Shown: positions 8,419 through 16,176, counted from the first letter of the stretch. The stretch: 24,752 nt of DNA from Christensenella sp. UBA1214 (GCA_002309375.1 DBXK01000043.1:15998-40749), one strand, 5' to 3'. Numbers and translations: made by a program. The notes: generated by a model from the sequence alone, not told the origin.

Positions 8419-8991
8419 TCACCTGCGGAAGCGGATGCCGTTTTCGTTCGCTTCCTCGATGATCGCGAGGGAATAGCAGTCGATGCCCTTTTCGCGGAGC
8501 TTGTCGCCGCCGAGCTGGAAGCCCTTTTCGATCGCGATGCCGATGCCGACGAGCTCGGCTTTGGCCTGATTTATGATGTCGATCACGCCGTTCATCGCCT
8601 GGCCGCGCGCCATGAAATCATCGATGATCAGCACGCGGTCGCCTTCGTGGAGCCAGCTTTTCGAGCAGGTCAGCGTCACGGTCTTGCCGTAGGTGTAGCT
8701 TTGGATCTCGCTGGTGTAAACGTCGGCGCCGAGATTATTGCTCTTCGCCTTTTTGACAAAGAGCATCGGAACGCCGAATTCCTCCGCCGCGACCGTGGCG
8801 ATCGGGATGCCGCTCGCTTCGCAGGTCATGATGAGATTGATCTTTTTCCCGCCGAAATGTGCTTTGAATTCGCGCGCAAGCTCGCGCAAAAGCACGGGGT
8901 CGACGCGGTGATTGAGAAAGCCGTCGACCTTGACGATATTGCCGGGAAGCACCTTGCCCTCGCGGGCGATACGGTCCTCTAAAAGCTTCAT
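8419..8991 (-). CDS. xpt: Xanthine phosphoribosyltransferase
   Basis: Salvages xanthine to XMP with phosphoribosyl pyrophosphate, feeding guaA directly downstream. The 190-residue length is typical of the Firmicutes enzyme. The N-terminus [19 protein letters not shown] and the phosphate-binding loop [12 protein letters not shown] (about 121-132, with the DD acidic pair) are diagnostic; [10 protein letters not shown] and YTSEIQSYT are further conserved family segments. GGAGG lies 5 bases before the ATG. It has its own promoter about 35 bases upstream (9027-9055). The predicted leader is only about 28 bases, so the purine riboswitch that controls Bacillus xpt is absent here. Confidence 0.97.
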   Translation of the reverse strand: MKLLEDRIAREGKVLPGNIVKVDGFLNHRVDPVLLRELAREFKAHFGGKKINLIMTCEASGIPIATVAAEEFGVPMLFVKKAKSNNLGADVYTSEIQSYTYGKTVTLTCSKSWLHEGDRVLIIDDFMARGQAMNGVIDIINQAKAELVGIGIAIEKGFQLGGDKLREKGIDCYSLAIIEEANENGIRFRR

Positions 8992-9026
8992 ATCTGCCTC
9001 CGATCAATTTGTTGGATCAAATAATT

Positions 9027-9055
9027 ATTTTAGTATAAACTGCGCCGTATTGCAA
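9027..9055 (-). promoter_or_regulatory. Sigma-A promoter for xpt-guaA
   Basis: On the minus strand: TTGCAA (9055-9050), a 17-bp spacer and TAAAAT (9032-9027). The predicted start of transcription is near 9020. Confidence 0.75.
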
Positions 9056-9079
9056 TAGCCGAAGCGAAAAACGGGCAAC

Positions 9080-9104
9080 AAAAAAGGGGAGAAGACTCTC
9101 CCCG
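9080..9104 (-). terminator. Intrinsic terminator of the ABC importer operon
   Basis: GGGGAGA (9086-9092) and TCTCCCC (9097-9103) pair with a 4-base loop. On the minus strand the hairpin is followed by TTTTTTG. It lies 24 bases after the ATPase stop codon. Confidence 0.88.
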
Positions 9105-9127
9105 GGAACGGTTTTATCCGATCAGGA

Positions 9128-9724
9128 TCAATTCAGCCGGCAGATTTGCTCCGCACCGAAAAGCGCGGCTTCCTCCTCGCTGTGGGTGATCAGAAGGATC
9201 GTTTTCGCGCGCGCCTTGATGCGGGCGGCAACGCGCTTTTTGAGCTCCTCGTCGAGGCCCTTCAGCGGCTCGTCGAGGATCAGCAGATCCCCGCCGAAGG
9301 CAAGCGCGCGGGCGATGGCGACGCGGCGCTGCATGCCGCCGGAAAGCTCGCGGATCGGCTTATCCGCGGCGGCGGTGAGCTCGACTTCCTCGAGCAGCTT
9401 CTCCGTCAGCGCGGCGCTTTCGGCTTTTTCGCCCTTCAGCACGGCGGCGATATTCTTCCGCGCGCTGTACCAGGGAAGAAGACGATCCTCCTGGAAGACG
9501 ACGGAAATGCGCTTCCCCTCGAGCCCGGTGATCGAGCCGGAATCGGGCTCGATAAAGCCGAGCAGAAGCTTCGCGAGCGTCGTTTTGCCGCGGCCGCTTT
9601 CGCCCATCACGGCGACGGCAGAGCCCTCCGGGATCTCGAGGGAAAAATCCCGGATAACGGGCGCTTCCTTTTCGCCCGTCTTGCTGTTTTTATAGGCAAA
9701 GGTTATGTTTTTAATGCTTATCAT
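9128..9724 (-). CDS. ABC transporter ATP-binding protein (nitrate/sulfonate/taurine-type)
   Basis: A compact 198-residue nucleotide-binding domain that powers the importer encoded by the two genes upstream. Walker A GESGRGKTT (about 41-49), Q-loop FQEDRLLPW, ABC signature LSGGMQRR, Walker B LLILDEP and H-loop THSEEE are all present and in order, so it should be active. The 'FQED-LLPW' form of the Q-loop is characteristic of the SsuB/TauB/NrtD/ThiZ group. It is shorter than the usual 240-260 residues and ends soon after the H-loop. The start overlaps the permease gene by 14 bases, implying translational coupling. The substrate cannot be assigned from the ATPase. Confidence 0.93.
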   Translation of the reverse strand: MISIKNITFAYKNSKTGEKEAPVIRDFSLEIPEGSAVAVMGESGRGKTTLAKLLLGFIEPDSGSITGLEGKRISVVFQEDRLLPWYSARKNIAAVLKGEKAESAALTEKLLEEVELTAAADKPIRELSGGMQRRVAIARALAFGGDLLILDEPLKGLDEELKKRVAARIKARAKTILLITHSEEEAALFGAEQICRLN

Positions 9725-10466
9725 AGCCGAGCCTCCCGATCGATTTAACGAGGATCGCTTCGAGCGCCATGCTGATGATGATTATCACGGCGGTCCAGGC
9801 GAAGAGCTCCGGCGTTTCGAGATAAAGCTTGCTTTCATAGATCGCCTTGCCGATGCTGTTCTTGCTCATCGCGATGACCTCCGCCGCGACGCAGCTCTTC
9901 CACGCGAAGCCGAAGCCGGTCGTTGCCGCGCTCAGAAAATGCGGCAGAACGGAGGGGATATAGACGGAGCGGACGGTCCGCATCCTTCCGAAAGAAAAGG
10001 CTTTTGCCATTTCGAGAAGCTGCGGATCGGTCGAAGTGACGCCCTTTGCGACGTTCGCCCAGGCGATCGGCGTCACCATCAGGAAAGCGACGGCGATCGG
10101 GGTGCGCACGGGGGAAAGGTAGAGCAGGAGCAGCACGATGAACGAGGTCACGGGCGTGGCCTTGATGATCGAGCGGAGGGGCGAAAGCAGCGTATCGAGG
10201 AACGGCACGGAGCCCGTCAACGCGCCGAGCAGCGTTCCGGCTGAAATGCCGAGAAGGAAGCCTATCAGCACGCGCAGCAGGGTATGGCCGAGGCTCAGCC
10301 AGAATCTGCCTGTTTGAACGAGCGATATCAGCGTTTTGAGTACGGAAAGCGGCGGGGGGAGCAGAAGCTCCTTGCCCACCGCCATTGACGCAAGCTGCCA
10401 CACGAGCAGCCAGAATGCGGCCGCAAGTGCGATTTTACCGATTTTTTTGAGGATATCCCGGCTCAT
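9711..10466 (-). CDS. ABC transporter permease (BPD superfamily, SsuC/TauC-like)
   Basis: A 251-residue inner-membrane permease with about six helices. The region LSPLRSIIKATPVTSFIVLL and the later EMAKAFSFGRMRTVRSVYIPSVLPHFLSAA contain the EAA-like coupling loop (E-A---G------V-IPS-LP) by which such permeases bind their ATPase. The N-terminal KELLLPPPLSVLKTL is typical of the taurine/sulfonate/nitrate permease group ('LPSP--V'). It overlaps the lipoprotein gene by 4 bases (ATGA) and the ATPase by 14, so the three genes form one operon. It presumably forms a homodimer. Confidence 0.93.
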   Translation of the reverse strand: MSRDILKKIGKIALAAAFWLLVWQLASMAVGKELLLPPPLSVLKTLISLVQTGRFWLSLGHTLLRVLIGFLLGISAGTLLGALTGSVPFLDTLLSPLRSIIKATPVTSFIVLLLLYLSPVRTPIAVAFLMVTPIAWANVAKGVTSTDPQLLEMAKAFSFGRMRTVRSVYIPSVLPHFLSAATTGFGFAWKSCVAAEVIAMSKNSIGKAIYESKLYLETPELFAWTAVIIIISMALEAILVKSIGRLGYDKH

Positions 10467-11425
10467 GCGCCGTAATAGAAATCATCGCCGGGAAGCTTTC
10501 CGCCGATGGATTTCGGGTTCGCTTCGAACAGCACGCCGAGCATGCCGGAGACGGCGGTCTTCATATCTCCGCCCTTGATGAAGGTGATGTTGCAGGTCGG
10601 GATCGCCTTCTTCGCGAGGGCTTCCTTCGGGAGGATCTCCGCTTCCGCGATGAGCTTCGCGGCCTCGTCGACATTCTCGTTCACGAATTTCGTGCTCGCT
10701 TCATAGTCGCGCAGGAAGATCTCGACGGCTTCCTTGTTATTTTCAACGAAGCTCTTCCTCGCGATGATGACGCCCTGAACGAGCTGCGTATCGGAGACCT
10801 TGTTCCATTCCTTGGTGAGGTCGAGCGCGATGCGAAGGTCCGCGTTCTGAAGCATCGCCGCGGTCACGTTGGGCTGGGGCAGCATGCCGATCTCCGCTTC
10901 GCCGCCTGCGAGCATCGTCGCAAGGGCAGCGTGCTCGCCGACATATTCGATGTCGGCCGTGACGCCGTTCTTATCGAGCAGGTAATTGAGGATGTATTCC
11001 GGGGTCGCCGCCTGGCCGGTCGCATAAAGCTTTTTGCCCTGAAGATCCGCGACGGAATGTACGCTGTCGCCGTTTTCAAGGACGTAAAGCACACCGAGGG
11101 TATTCACGGCGAGGACCGCGACGTCGCCTTCGAGCTTATTGTAGAGCACGGAAGCGAGGTTGACGGGAACGGCCGCGATATCGACGTCGCCGCTGATGAA
11201 GCGGGGAGTCAGAGCATCGGGCGAAGCCTCGATGGAGACCTGATAATGGGGCTGATCGTCGCCCATGAGCTTCACCATGCCCATGCCGGTGGGACCCTTC
11301 AGCGCCGCGATGCGGATATCGGTTGTCTGCTCCTCGGGGAGCTGTTCTTCCTTTTTGCAGGCAGTCAGCGCGATGCAGGAAACGAGCATCAGCGCGGCCA
11401 GAATGATCGAAACAGATCTTTTCAT
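10463..11425 (-). CDS. ABC transporter substrate-binding lipoprotein (NMT1/SsuA-like)
   Basis: A 320-residue lipoprotein. The signal peptide MKRSVSIILAALMLVSCIALTAC ends in lipobox LTAC (Cys23 lipidated), followed by a charged linker. The mature part is a class II periplasmic-binding fold: IRIAALKGPTGMGMVKLM opens the first lobe. LQGKKLYATGQAATPEYILNYLL matches the hinge region of NMT1/THI5-like and aliphatic sulfonate binding proteins. It would sit on the outer face of the membrane and deliver ligand to the permease. The SD AAGGAG lies 8 bases before the ATG. The ligand is unknown: sulfonates, nitrate-like anions, thiamine precursors and amino acids are all bound by this broad fold. First gene of the operon, with a near-consensus promoter. 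Confidence 0.9.
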   Translation of the reverse strand: MKRSVSIILAALMLVSCIALTACKKEEQLPEEQTTDIRIAALKGPTGMGMVKLMGDDQPHYQVSIEASPDALTPRFISGDVDIAAVPVNLASVLYNKLEGDVAVLAVNTLGVLYVLENGDSVHSVADLQGKKLYATGQAATPEYILNYLLDKNGVTADIEYVGEHAALATMLAGGEAEIGMLPQPNVTAAMLQNADLRIALDLTKEWNKVSDTQLVQGVIIARKSFVENNKEAVEIFLRDYEASTKFVNENVDEAAKLIAEAEILPKEALAKKAIPTCNITFIKGGDMKTAVSGMLGVLFEANPKSIGGKLPGDDFYYGA

Positions 11426-11462
11426 TGCATTTTCTCCTTGATCTTTGCTTTTCCGGAGGGCG

Positions 11463-11487
11463 AAAGCCGCTTCCCGGAGCAGGCTTT
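11463..11487 (-). promoter_or_regulatory. Dyad at the transcription start of the ABC operon, possible operator
   Basis: AAAGCC (11463-11468) and GGCTTT (11482-11487) form an inverted repeat, continued inside by GCT/AGC with one bulged base. It lies just downstream of the -10 box and spans the predicted start of transcription (about 11481), so it fits a repressor site better than an RNA hairpin. No regulator for it is identified. Confidence 0.3.
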
Positions 11488-11516
11488 ATTTTATGCCGAA
11501 AAGCGAAAACTGTCAA
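11488..11516 (-). promoter_or_regulatory. Near-consensus sigma-A promoter of the ABC importer operon
   Basis: On the minus strand: perfect TTGACA (11516-11511), a 17-bp spacer and TAAAAT (11493-11488). It diverges from the ftsH promoter across about 100 bases. Confidence 0.88.
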
Positions 11517-11620
11517 CAGAATAAAGAAATATAAAAGCCGCCGAACGCTCTGCGCGGCAGGCGATCCGAAAAGTTCAATGCTTTGCCTTTATTTTGAATC
11601 GGATTTGTAAAAAAAACAGT

Positions 11621-11649
11621 TTGCGGTAAACTAAGAAATATGGTATTAT
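11621..11649 (+). promoter_or_regulatory. Sigma-A promoter for ftsH
   Basis: TTGCGG (11621-11626), a 17-bp spacer and TATTAT (11644-11649). The start of transcription is near 11656, giving a leader of about 57 bases that carries AGGAGG at 11702-11707. Confidence 0.75.
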
Positions 11650-11712
11650 TAAAAGGATAGATTTAAATGGGGGAGCAGGCGCAGGCGCTTTTTCCCCGAC
11701 CAGGAGGCTGAA

Positions 11713-13701
11713 TTGAAAAAACGGCGCTTTAATTACGTAACGCTGATCGTTTATCTCGTGATATTCGGCGCACTCATCCTGCTCATTGTTTCCGGAAACC
11801 GGGGCGCGAAGAAGCCCGATGAGCTGAATACCGCAGATTTTTACAAATTAGTGAAGCAGGGCATGACCGCGGAACCGGGCGGGGAGAATACCGCTGTCCA
11901 GGCCGTGCGCATCACCGAGGAAACGCTGACCGGCATATACGCTCCCGCAGAGGAAGAAACAGTTGAAAAGTTCAAGCTGGGCAAGAGCTATGATTTCGTA
12001 GTTACGGTCGATTCCGCCGAAGCATTTCAGAATGAGATGGCCCATCTTATTGCTTCGCAGTATCCGGATGAATTCCCGACGGTCGACAAGGTCAATATGC
12101 TCGATTACGGTTTCGACTGCTATCTCGAGCCCCCGCCGACAACGCCTTGGTACCTGATGTTCCTGCCGTATCTGCTTCTCTTCGCCGCGATGATCATTCC
12201 GATCGTTATCATGACGAGAGCGAGCGGCGCAAGGCAGGGCGCGAATTTCTCGAAGAGCCACGCACGCGTTGCGGATGATTCGACCAATAAAACGACCTTT
12301 GAAGACGTCGCCGGCGCGGACGAGGAAAAGCAGGAGCTGAAGGAGATCGTCGACTTCCTCCGCAATCCGAAGGAATTCACCGATATGGGTGCAAGGATCC
12401 CGAAGGGCGTTCTGCTCGTCGGCCCTCCGGGCACCGGTAAGACCCTGCTTGCGCGCGCTGTTGCGGGCGAAGCTAATGTTCCGTTCTTCTCGATCTCCAG
12501 CTCCGAATTCGTCGAGCTCTATGTCGGCGTCGGCGCGAGCCGCGTGAGGGATATGTTCCAGACCGCGAAGCGCAGCGCCCCCGCGATCATCTTCATCGAC
12601 GAGATCGACGCTGTCGGCCGTCAGCGCGGCGCAGGCCTCGGCGGCGGACACGATGAAAGGGAGCAGACCCTCAACCAGCTGCTCGTTGAAATGGACGGTT
12701 TCTCCAATAACGAGGGCATTATCGTTATGGCGGCGACCAACAGGCCCGATGTTCTCGACCCGGCGCTGCTGCGTCCCGGCCGCTTCGACCGCAGGATCAC
12801 CGTAAATTATCCGGACGTCAAGGGCAGGAAAGAGATCCTTGATGTTCATGCAAGGAAGAAGCATTTCGAAAAGAACGTCGATCTTGAAAAGATCGCGAAG
12901 CTGACCCCGGGCTGCACCGGCGCGGACCTTGAGAATATCCTCAACGAGGCCGCGATCCTTGCCGTCCGCGGCAGGCGGAAGCTGATCAGCAACGCCGATA
13001 TCGACGAATCGATCAAGCGCGTGCTCTACGGCCCCGAAAAGAAGAGCCGCACCGTTACGAAGGAGGATCTCCGCGCAACGGCGTATCATGAAGTCGGCCA
13101 CGCCGTCGTCGCGCACTGCACGCCGAAGGGCGAGCCCGTGCATGAGCTTTCGATCATCCCGCGCGGCCAGGCGGCGGGCTATACCCGAATGCTGCCGGAT
13201 GATACCTATACCCACGTTACCAAAAACAAGCTCCTCGACGAGATCTGCGTGCTGCTCGGCGGCCGTGCGGCCGAAACGCTGCTGCTCGAGGATATCTCGA
13301 CCGGCGCGCAGAACGACCTCATGCGCGCGACCGATATCGCAAGGAGCATGGTCACGGAATACGGCATGAGCGACGAGATCGGTCCCGTCTACCTCACCGG
13401 CCAGCATGAAGTCTTCCTCGGAAGGAGCTTTGCCCAGCAGCAGAACTTCTCCGACGACCTTGCCGCCCGCATCGACACGGAGATCCGCCGCATCATGGAG
13501 GAGCAGTCCGAAAGGGCCGTCATGATCCTTGCGGAGCACCGCGAGGGCATCGAGCGCGTTGTCGCGTACCTGCTTGCGCATGAGCAGATCACCGGCGAGG
13601 AATTCATCCGTGAATTCGAGATGAAGCCCGCGATCGAGGCGTCTGCGGAAGCGGATCCGGCGGAACCGGAAAAAGAAGAGCCGGCCGATACGGAAGAATA
13701 A
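11713..13701 (+). CDS. ftsH: ATP-dependent zinc metalloprotease FtsH
   Basis: A membrane-bound AAA+ protease that degrades unassembled or damaged membrane proteins and short-lived regulators. The 662-residue protein has the standard layout. TM1 is at about residues 8-27, followed by an extracytoplasmic domain and a second TM (about 144-168). The AAA module has Walker A GPPGTGKT (237-244), Walker [12 protein letters not shown], the pore motif in [13 protein letters not shown], and the second region of homology ([23 protein letters not shown]). The M41 protease domain carries zinc ligands in HEVGH (459-463) and the downstream Asp in [13 protein letters not shown]. The start is TTG at 11713, 5 bases after AGGAGG; no better start is seen. 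The acidic C-terminal tail ([17 protein letters not shown]) is unstructured. A hairpin follows directly. No hpt or folE neighbour is present, so this is a free-standing copy. Confidence 0.98.
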   Translation: MKKRRFNYVTLIVYLVIFGALILLIVSGNRGAKKPDELNTADFYKLVKQGMTAEPGGENTAVQAVRITEETLTGIYAPAEEETVEKFKLGKSYDFVVTVDSAEAFQNEMAHLIASQYPDEFPTVDKVNMLDYGFDCYLEPPPTTPWYLMFLPYLLLFAAMIIPIVIMTRASGARQGANFSKSHARVADDSTNKTTFEDVAGADEEKQELKEIVDFLRNPKEFTDMGARIPKGVLLVGPPGTGKTLLARAVAGEANVPFFSISSSEFVELYVGVGASRVRDMFQTAKRSAPAIIFIDEIDAVGRQRGAGLGGGHDEREQTLNQLLVEMDGFSNNEGIIVMAATNRPDVLDPALLRPGRFDRRITVNYPDVKGRKEILDVHARKKHFEKNVDLEKIAKLTPGCTGADLENILNEAAILAVRGRRKLISNADIDESIKRVLYGPEKKSRTVTKEDLRATAYHEVGHAVVAHCTPKGEPVHELSIIPRGQAAGYTRMLPDDTYTHVTKNKLLDEICVLLGGRAAETLLLEDISTGAQNDLMRATDIARSMVTEYGMSDEIGPVYLTGQHEVFLGRSFAQQQNFSDDLAARIDTEIRRIMEEQSERAVMILAEHREGIERVVAYLLAHEQITGEEFIREFEMKPAIEASAEADPAEPEKEEPADTEE

Positions 13702-13710
13702 TCGAATAAA

Positions 13711-13742
13711 AAGAGCGGATCGGGAAAACCGGTCCGCTCTTA
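13711..13742 (+). terminator. Hairpin terminator after ftsH
   Basis: AAGAGCGGA (13711-13719) pairs with TCCGCTCTT (13733-13741); the stem continues with a T-G wobble and CGG/CCG around a GAAAA loop. The T-tract is poor, so readthrough into the next gene is possible. Confidence 0.6.
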
Positions 13743-13754
13743 CTATATGAAATA

Positions 13755-14507
13755 ATGGAAAAGAGAATCGAAAAGCCGAATCTGACGCTGCAAAATGAAG
13801 GAGAAAACGGATTTCTCATCATCCGCGGAGGAAAAACCGCCGGCAGGGTGAAGCTGACCGAAAACGCATTCCATTCCGCACACTGTAATGTGCTGCTGCC
13901 GAACGGAGCAGCGGAGCTTTCGGCCGGGGATGCGCCGGAGCTGTTCCGGCTTATTTCCGAATATGCCGGCAAATCTCTGAAAATGATGTTTTCCTCCGAT
14001 GATGCGGAGCTCGCCGCCTTCGCCGCCGCAGGCGGGTTCCGGCGCGCCCGGCGCTGCTTTGAAGCGGAGGTCACGCGGGATGAATTGAATAATAAAGCCG
14101 ATCCCGGGCTGCCCTCAATTTCAATGTGCACGGAGGGCTGTGCGGAGTTCGGCGAATGCTGCGGCCTTGTTTACCGGCACTACGGATCCACGCATGAAGC
14201 CGTCAGCCCCCTGACGGCCGATGAAGCGAGCTTTTTCGCCGCGCTGCCGAAGAAGGCATTTTATTACGAAGCCGGAGGCCGAATAACGAATGTAGCCTTG
14301 ATTGAAGGAAACGAGATCGCCTATATCGCCGCGGAGGGAGAGGGCTTCGAATCGGCGGAACAGTTCGCCCGCAGCGTCTGCGAACGGCTTTTCTCTGAAT
14401 TCGAAAAAATCATTTTTGAATGCGATGACTGCGACCCGGCGGCTATGGCGCTGTTCGGACTGTTCGACCTGCCGGAAGAGCCGAGCTGGGATACGTGGAT
14501 CTGCTGA
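13755..14507 (+). CDS. GNAT-like hypothetical protein
   Basis: A 250-residue soluble protein without signal peptide or membrane segment. The C-terminal half reads as a GNAT-type fold: FYYEAGGRITNVALIEGNEIAYIAAE suggests the central strands, and SAEQFARSVCERLFSEFEKIIFECDDCDPAAMALFGLF has the helix, strand and 'D--N--A---Y---GF' rhythm of acetyltransferases in a degenerate form. The N-terminal half (GFLIIRGGKTAGRVKL) may be a second diverged copy, so it could be a two-domain acetyltransferase. The conserved acetyl-CoA loop is not evident, so activity is uncertain. Unusually, there is no Shine-Dalgarno sequence before the ATG: the preceding bases are ACTATATGAAATA. Transcription may read through from ftsH or start from the TACTAT box just upstream. 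Confidence 0.6.
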   Translation: MEKRIEKPNLTLQNEGENGFLIIRGGKTAGRVKLTENAFHSAHCNVLLPNGAAELSAGDAPELFRLISEYAGKSLKMMFSSDDAELAAFAAAGGFRRARRCFEAEVTRDELNNKADPGLPSISMCTEGCAEFGECCGLVYRHYGSTHEAVSPLTADEASFFAALPKKAFYYEAGGRITNVALIEGNEIAYIAAEGEGFESAEQFARSVCERLFSEFEKIIFECDDCDPAAMALFGLFDLPEEPSWDTWIC

Positions 14508-14579
14508 CGCCCGGCAGGGCGGATCGCCGCAGGCGGCAGAAGAACACCGCCATGATGAAAATATAGTTTTATGTTCGGA

Positions 14580-14608
14580 AAAACGGCCTTGCCAAGCAAG
14601 ACCGTTTC
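14580..14608 (+). terminator. Intrinsic terminator that also contains a promoter -35 box
   Basis: AAACGG (14581-14586) and CCGTTT (14602-14607), then a C/A mismatch, then CTTGC (14588-14592) and GCAAG (14596-14600) around loop CAA. TTTCTGTT follows. It ends the GNAT-like gene. Confidence 0.75.
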
Positions 14609-14617
14609 TGTTATAAT
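14589..14617 (+). promoter_or_regulatory. Sigma-A promoter for queT, nested in the terminator
   Basis: TTGCCA (14589-14594) sits in the apex of the preceding terminator hairpin; after a 17-bp spacer comes a perfect TATAAT (14612-14617). The predicted start is near 14624, exactly where the leader's first stem begins. Confidence 0.75.
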
Positions 14618-14623
14618 GGCGGC

Positions 14624-14703
14624 CGTGAGTTCGTGACCATCCTCACTGAGGCGCGGAAAATCCAAAGCATCCGCGCTGAAAAAACAAAACTACGGAGCAA
14701 AAA
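14624..14703 (+). ncRNA. Structured queT leader, candidate preQ1-type riboswitch
   Basis: The 80-base leader begins with stem P1, GTGAG (14625-14629) and CTCAC (14642-14646), around the 12-base loop TTCGTGACCATC. A second stem, GCGCGGA (14651-14657) and TCCGCGC (14670-14676), follows. Then comes an A-rich tail (14677-14690, TGAAAAAACAAAAC) and the ribosome binding site ACGGAG (14692-14697). Loop bases TTCGU (14630-14634) can pair with ACGGA (14692-14696), including one G-U, closing an H-type pseudoknot over the ribosome binding site. Known preQ1 riboswitches share this plan (small P1 hairpin, loop with UUC and a C just before P1', A-rich tail, pseudoknot with the Shine-Dalgarno region), and QueT genes are frequent targets. 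The inserted GC-rich stem resembles the extra helix of class II/III more than class I. The class cannot be assigned by eye. Confidence 0.5.
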
Positions 14704-15243
14704 ATGAGAAACAAAACCACACAGTTCATCACGATTGCGGCGATCGTCTCGTCCCTCTACACCGTTCTGACCATCCTGACCAATTTCATACCCCCGATCG
14801 GCGGCGTTTTCCAGTTCCGCGCTGCGGAAGCTATGTGCATCCTGCCGATGTTCACTCCGGCTGCGATCCCCGGCCTTGCGATCGGCTGTCTGCTGACGAA
14901 TATCATCATCGGCGCAGGCCCCTGGGATATCATTTTCGGCACGCTTGCGACCCTGCTCGGCGCCGTGATCTCCTTCCTCCTCGCTTATCGTAAGAACGAT
15001 ATCACAGGCGGTAATTTCACTCTCCGTGCGATCCTCGCGGCGATCCCGCCCGTCATTACGAATGCGCTTCTGATCCCGATCGTGATCTTTCAGATGTCGC
15101 CCGAGCTTCCGCGCACCTTCGGCACTTATATGCTGACCGCGCTGGACGTCGCCTGGGGCGAACTGATCTGCGCAGGCATCCTCGGCGTCGGTCTCGCGTT
15201 CGCGCTGCGGCCTTATATCAAGCGCATGCTCGATAAAAAATAA
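14704..15243 (+). CDS. queT: QueT family ECF transporter S component (queuosine precursor uptake)
   Basis: A 179-residue membrane protein with about five to six helices and no signal peptide. The segment IGGVFQFRAAEAMCILPMFTPAAIPGLAIGCLLTN contains the QueT hallmark 'QFR-SEAL--LP-F-P-AIPGL--GC---N', and the downstream WDIIFGTLATLLGAV matches the same family. QueT proteins are substrate-binding subunits of ECF transporters thought to import queuosine precursors such as preQ1 for tRNA modification. No EcfA/EcfT gene is adjacent, so it probably uses a shared energising module; the EcfAT genes at 19365-21928 belong to a separate operon but could in principle serve it. GGAG (14694-14697) is 6 bases before the ATG and falls inside the candidate riboswitch pseudoknot. 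Confidence 0.88.
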   Translation: MRNKTTQFITIAAIVSSLYTVLTILTNFIPPIGGVFQFRAAEAMCILPMFTPAAIPGLAIGCLLTNIIIGAGPWDIIFGTLATLLGAVISFLLAYRKNDITGGNFTLRAILAAIPPVITNALLIPIVIFQMSPELPRTFGTYMLTALDVAWGELICAGILGVGLAFALRPYIKRMLDKK

Positions 15244-15247
15244 ACTG

Positions 15248-15266
15248 CCGTTTTCCCGAAAAACGG
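15248..15266 (+). terminator. Hairpin after queT, weak terminator candidate
   Basis: CCGTTTT (15248-15254) and AAAACGG (15260-15266) with a 5-base loop, 4 bases after the queT stop. It is not followed by a T-tract, so it may stabilise the 3' end rather than terminate. Confidence 0.3.
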
Positions 15267-15328
15267 AGCTCGGCGTCCGTGCCCGCGGCCATATGCGGCT
15301 GCAAATGATTCGGCGACTGCGTAAAGGA

Positions 15329-15358
15329 TTTACATATGCGCTTTTGTTATGCTATAAT
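15329..15358 (+). promoter_or_regulatory. Sigma-A promoter for the thioredoxin-dockerin gene
   Basis: TTTACA (15329-15334), an 18-bp spacer and a perfect TATAAT (15353-15358) with extended -10 TGC immediately before it. Confidence 0.75.
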
Positions 15359-15408
15359 CGGGGCACGGGCATAAAACCGATACCTGAAATCGAAAGGATG
15401 GAAAACAA

Positions 15409-16176
15409 ATGAAAAAGATTCTCGCATTGATCCTTGCACTGATGCTTGCCGTTTTGCCCATAACTGCGGCTTCGGCGGAAAAGAATGAACCTGTCCGCGA
15501 CGGCAACGCGATCGGCATGGACATTTCCGGCTTTACGACCACCGACTTTGACGGCAACACGGTCACCGGCGATATCTTCTCGCAGAATACTCTGACCGTA
15601 ATCAACTTCTGGGCGACCTGGTGCGGCCCCTGCCGCGCGGAGATCCCGTATTTCCAGCAGCTGCATGAGAATTACAGCGCAACTCCCGAGAACGACGTTA
15701 TGATGCTCGGTGCGCTGCTGCTCGTCAACGGTTCGACCGTTGCGGGCGCCCGTCCGATCCTCGCGAATGCAGGAGCGGATTATCCCGAGGTCGTGCAGTG
15801 CGATACCTTTATTGACGTTCTGATGGCGACCGCGGATGAAAGCGGCAGCGTATATATCCCCCAGACGATCATAGTTGACCGCAACGGCATTATCCGCGAC
15901 CATGTCATCGGTTCTTTCCCGAGCTATAACGAACTTCAGGCTTGGGTCGCCGGCTGGCTGGAGATCCTGAGCGAAGAGGATCCCCCGGCGCCCGTGCTCG
16001 TCGGCGACGCAAACGGGGACGGCAGCATCGATGTTTCGGATGCGCTGATGATCCTTCGTATGGCGATGGGGATCATGCCGGTCGATAACGTCGCCCTTGT
16101 CGACATAAACGACAACGGCTCCGTGGACGTCGGCGACGCCGTAACCGTACTGCGCATCGCGATGGGCATCGAATGA
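15409..16176 (+). CDS. Secreted thioredoxin-fold (TlpA-like) protein with C-terminal dockerin
   Basis: A 255-residue exported protein. The signal peptide is residues 1-23 with an A-x-A site (ASA before EKNEP). Residues about 38-185 are a TlpA/ResA-like redoxin domain: INFWATWCGPCRAEIPYF carries the active-site pair Cys72 and Cys75, and the cis-Pro is in VYIPQTIIVDRNG. From residue 199 to the end there is a type I dockerin: two Ca-binding loop-helix repeats, DANGDGSIDVSDALMILRMA and DINDNGSVDVGDAVTVLRIA, each with the D-x-N/D-x-D/N-G pattern. Dockerins dock to cohesins in cellulosome-like assemblies or anchor to surface scaffolds, so this oxidoreductase could be tethered to an extracellular complex. 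A short acidic Pro linker (SEEDPPAPVLV) joins the domains. GAAAGGA precedes the ATG, and it has its own promoter and terminator. Confidence 0.93.
   Translation: MKKILALILALMLAVLPITAASAEKNEPVRDGNAIGMDISGFTTTDFDGNTVTGDIFSQNTLTVINFWATWCGPCRAEIPYFQQLHENYSATPENDVMMLGALLLVNGSTVAGARPILANAGADYPEVVQCDTFIDVLMATADESGSVYIPQTIIVDRNGIIRDHVIGSFPSYNELQAWVAGWLEILSEEDPPAPVLVGDANGDGSIDVSDALMILRMAMGIMPVDNVALVDINDNGSVDVGDAVTVLRIAMGIE

Noticed and set aside
8992..9055. Possible purine riboswitch before xpt
   Set aside because: The promoter places the start of transcription near 9020, leaving about 28 bases, too short for the roughly 65-base purine aptamer, and no conserved core is present.
11848..13581. 577-codon open frame on the minus strand
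   Set aside because: It lies entirely antisense to ftsH and arises from GC-rich codon bias; its translation has no domain signature, while the plus frame has every FtsH motif.
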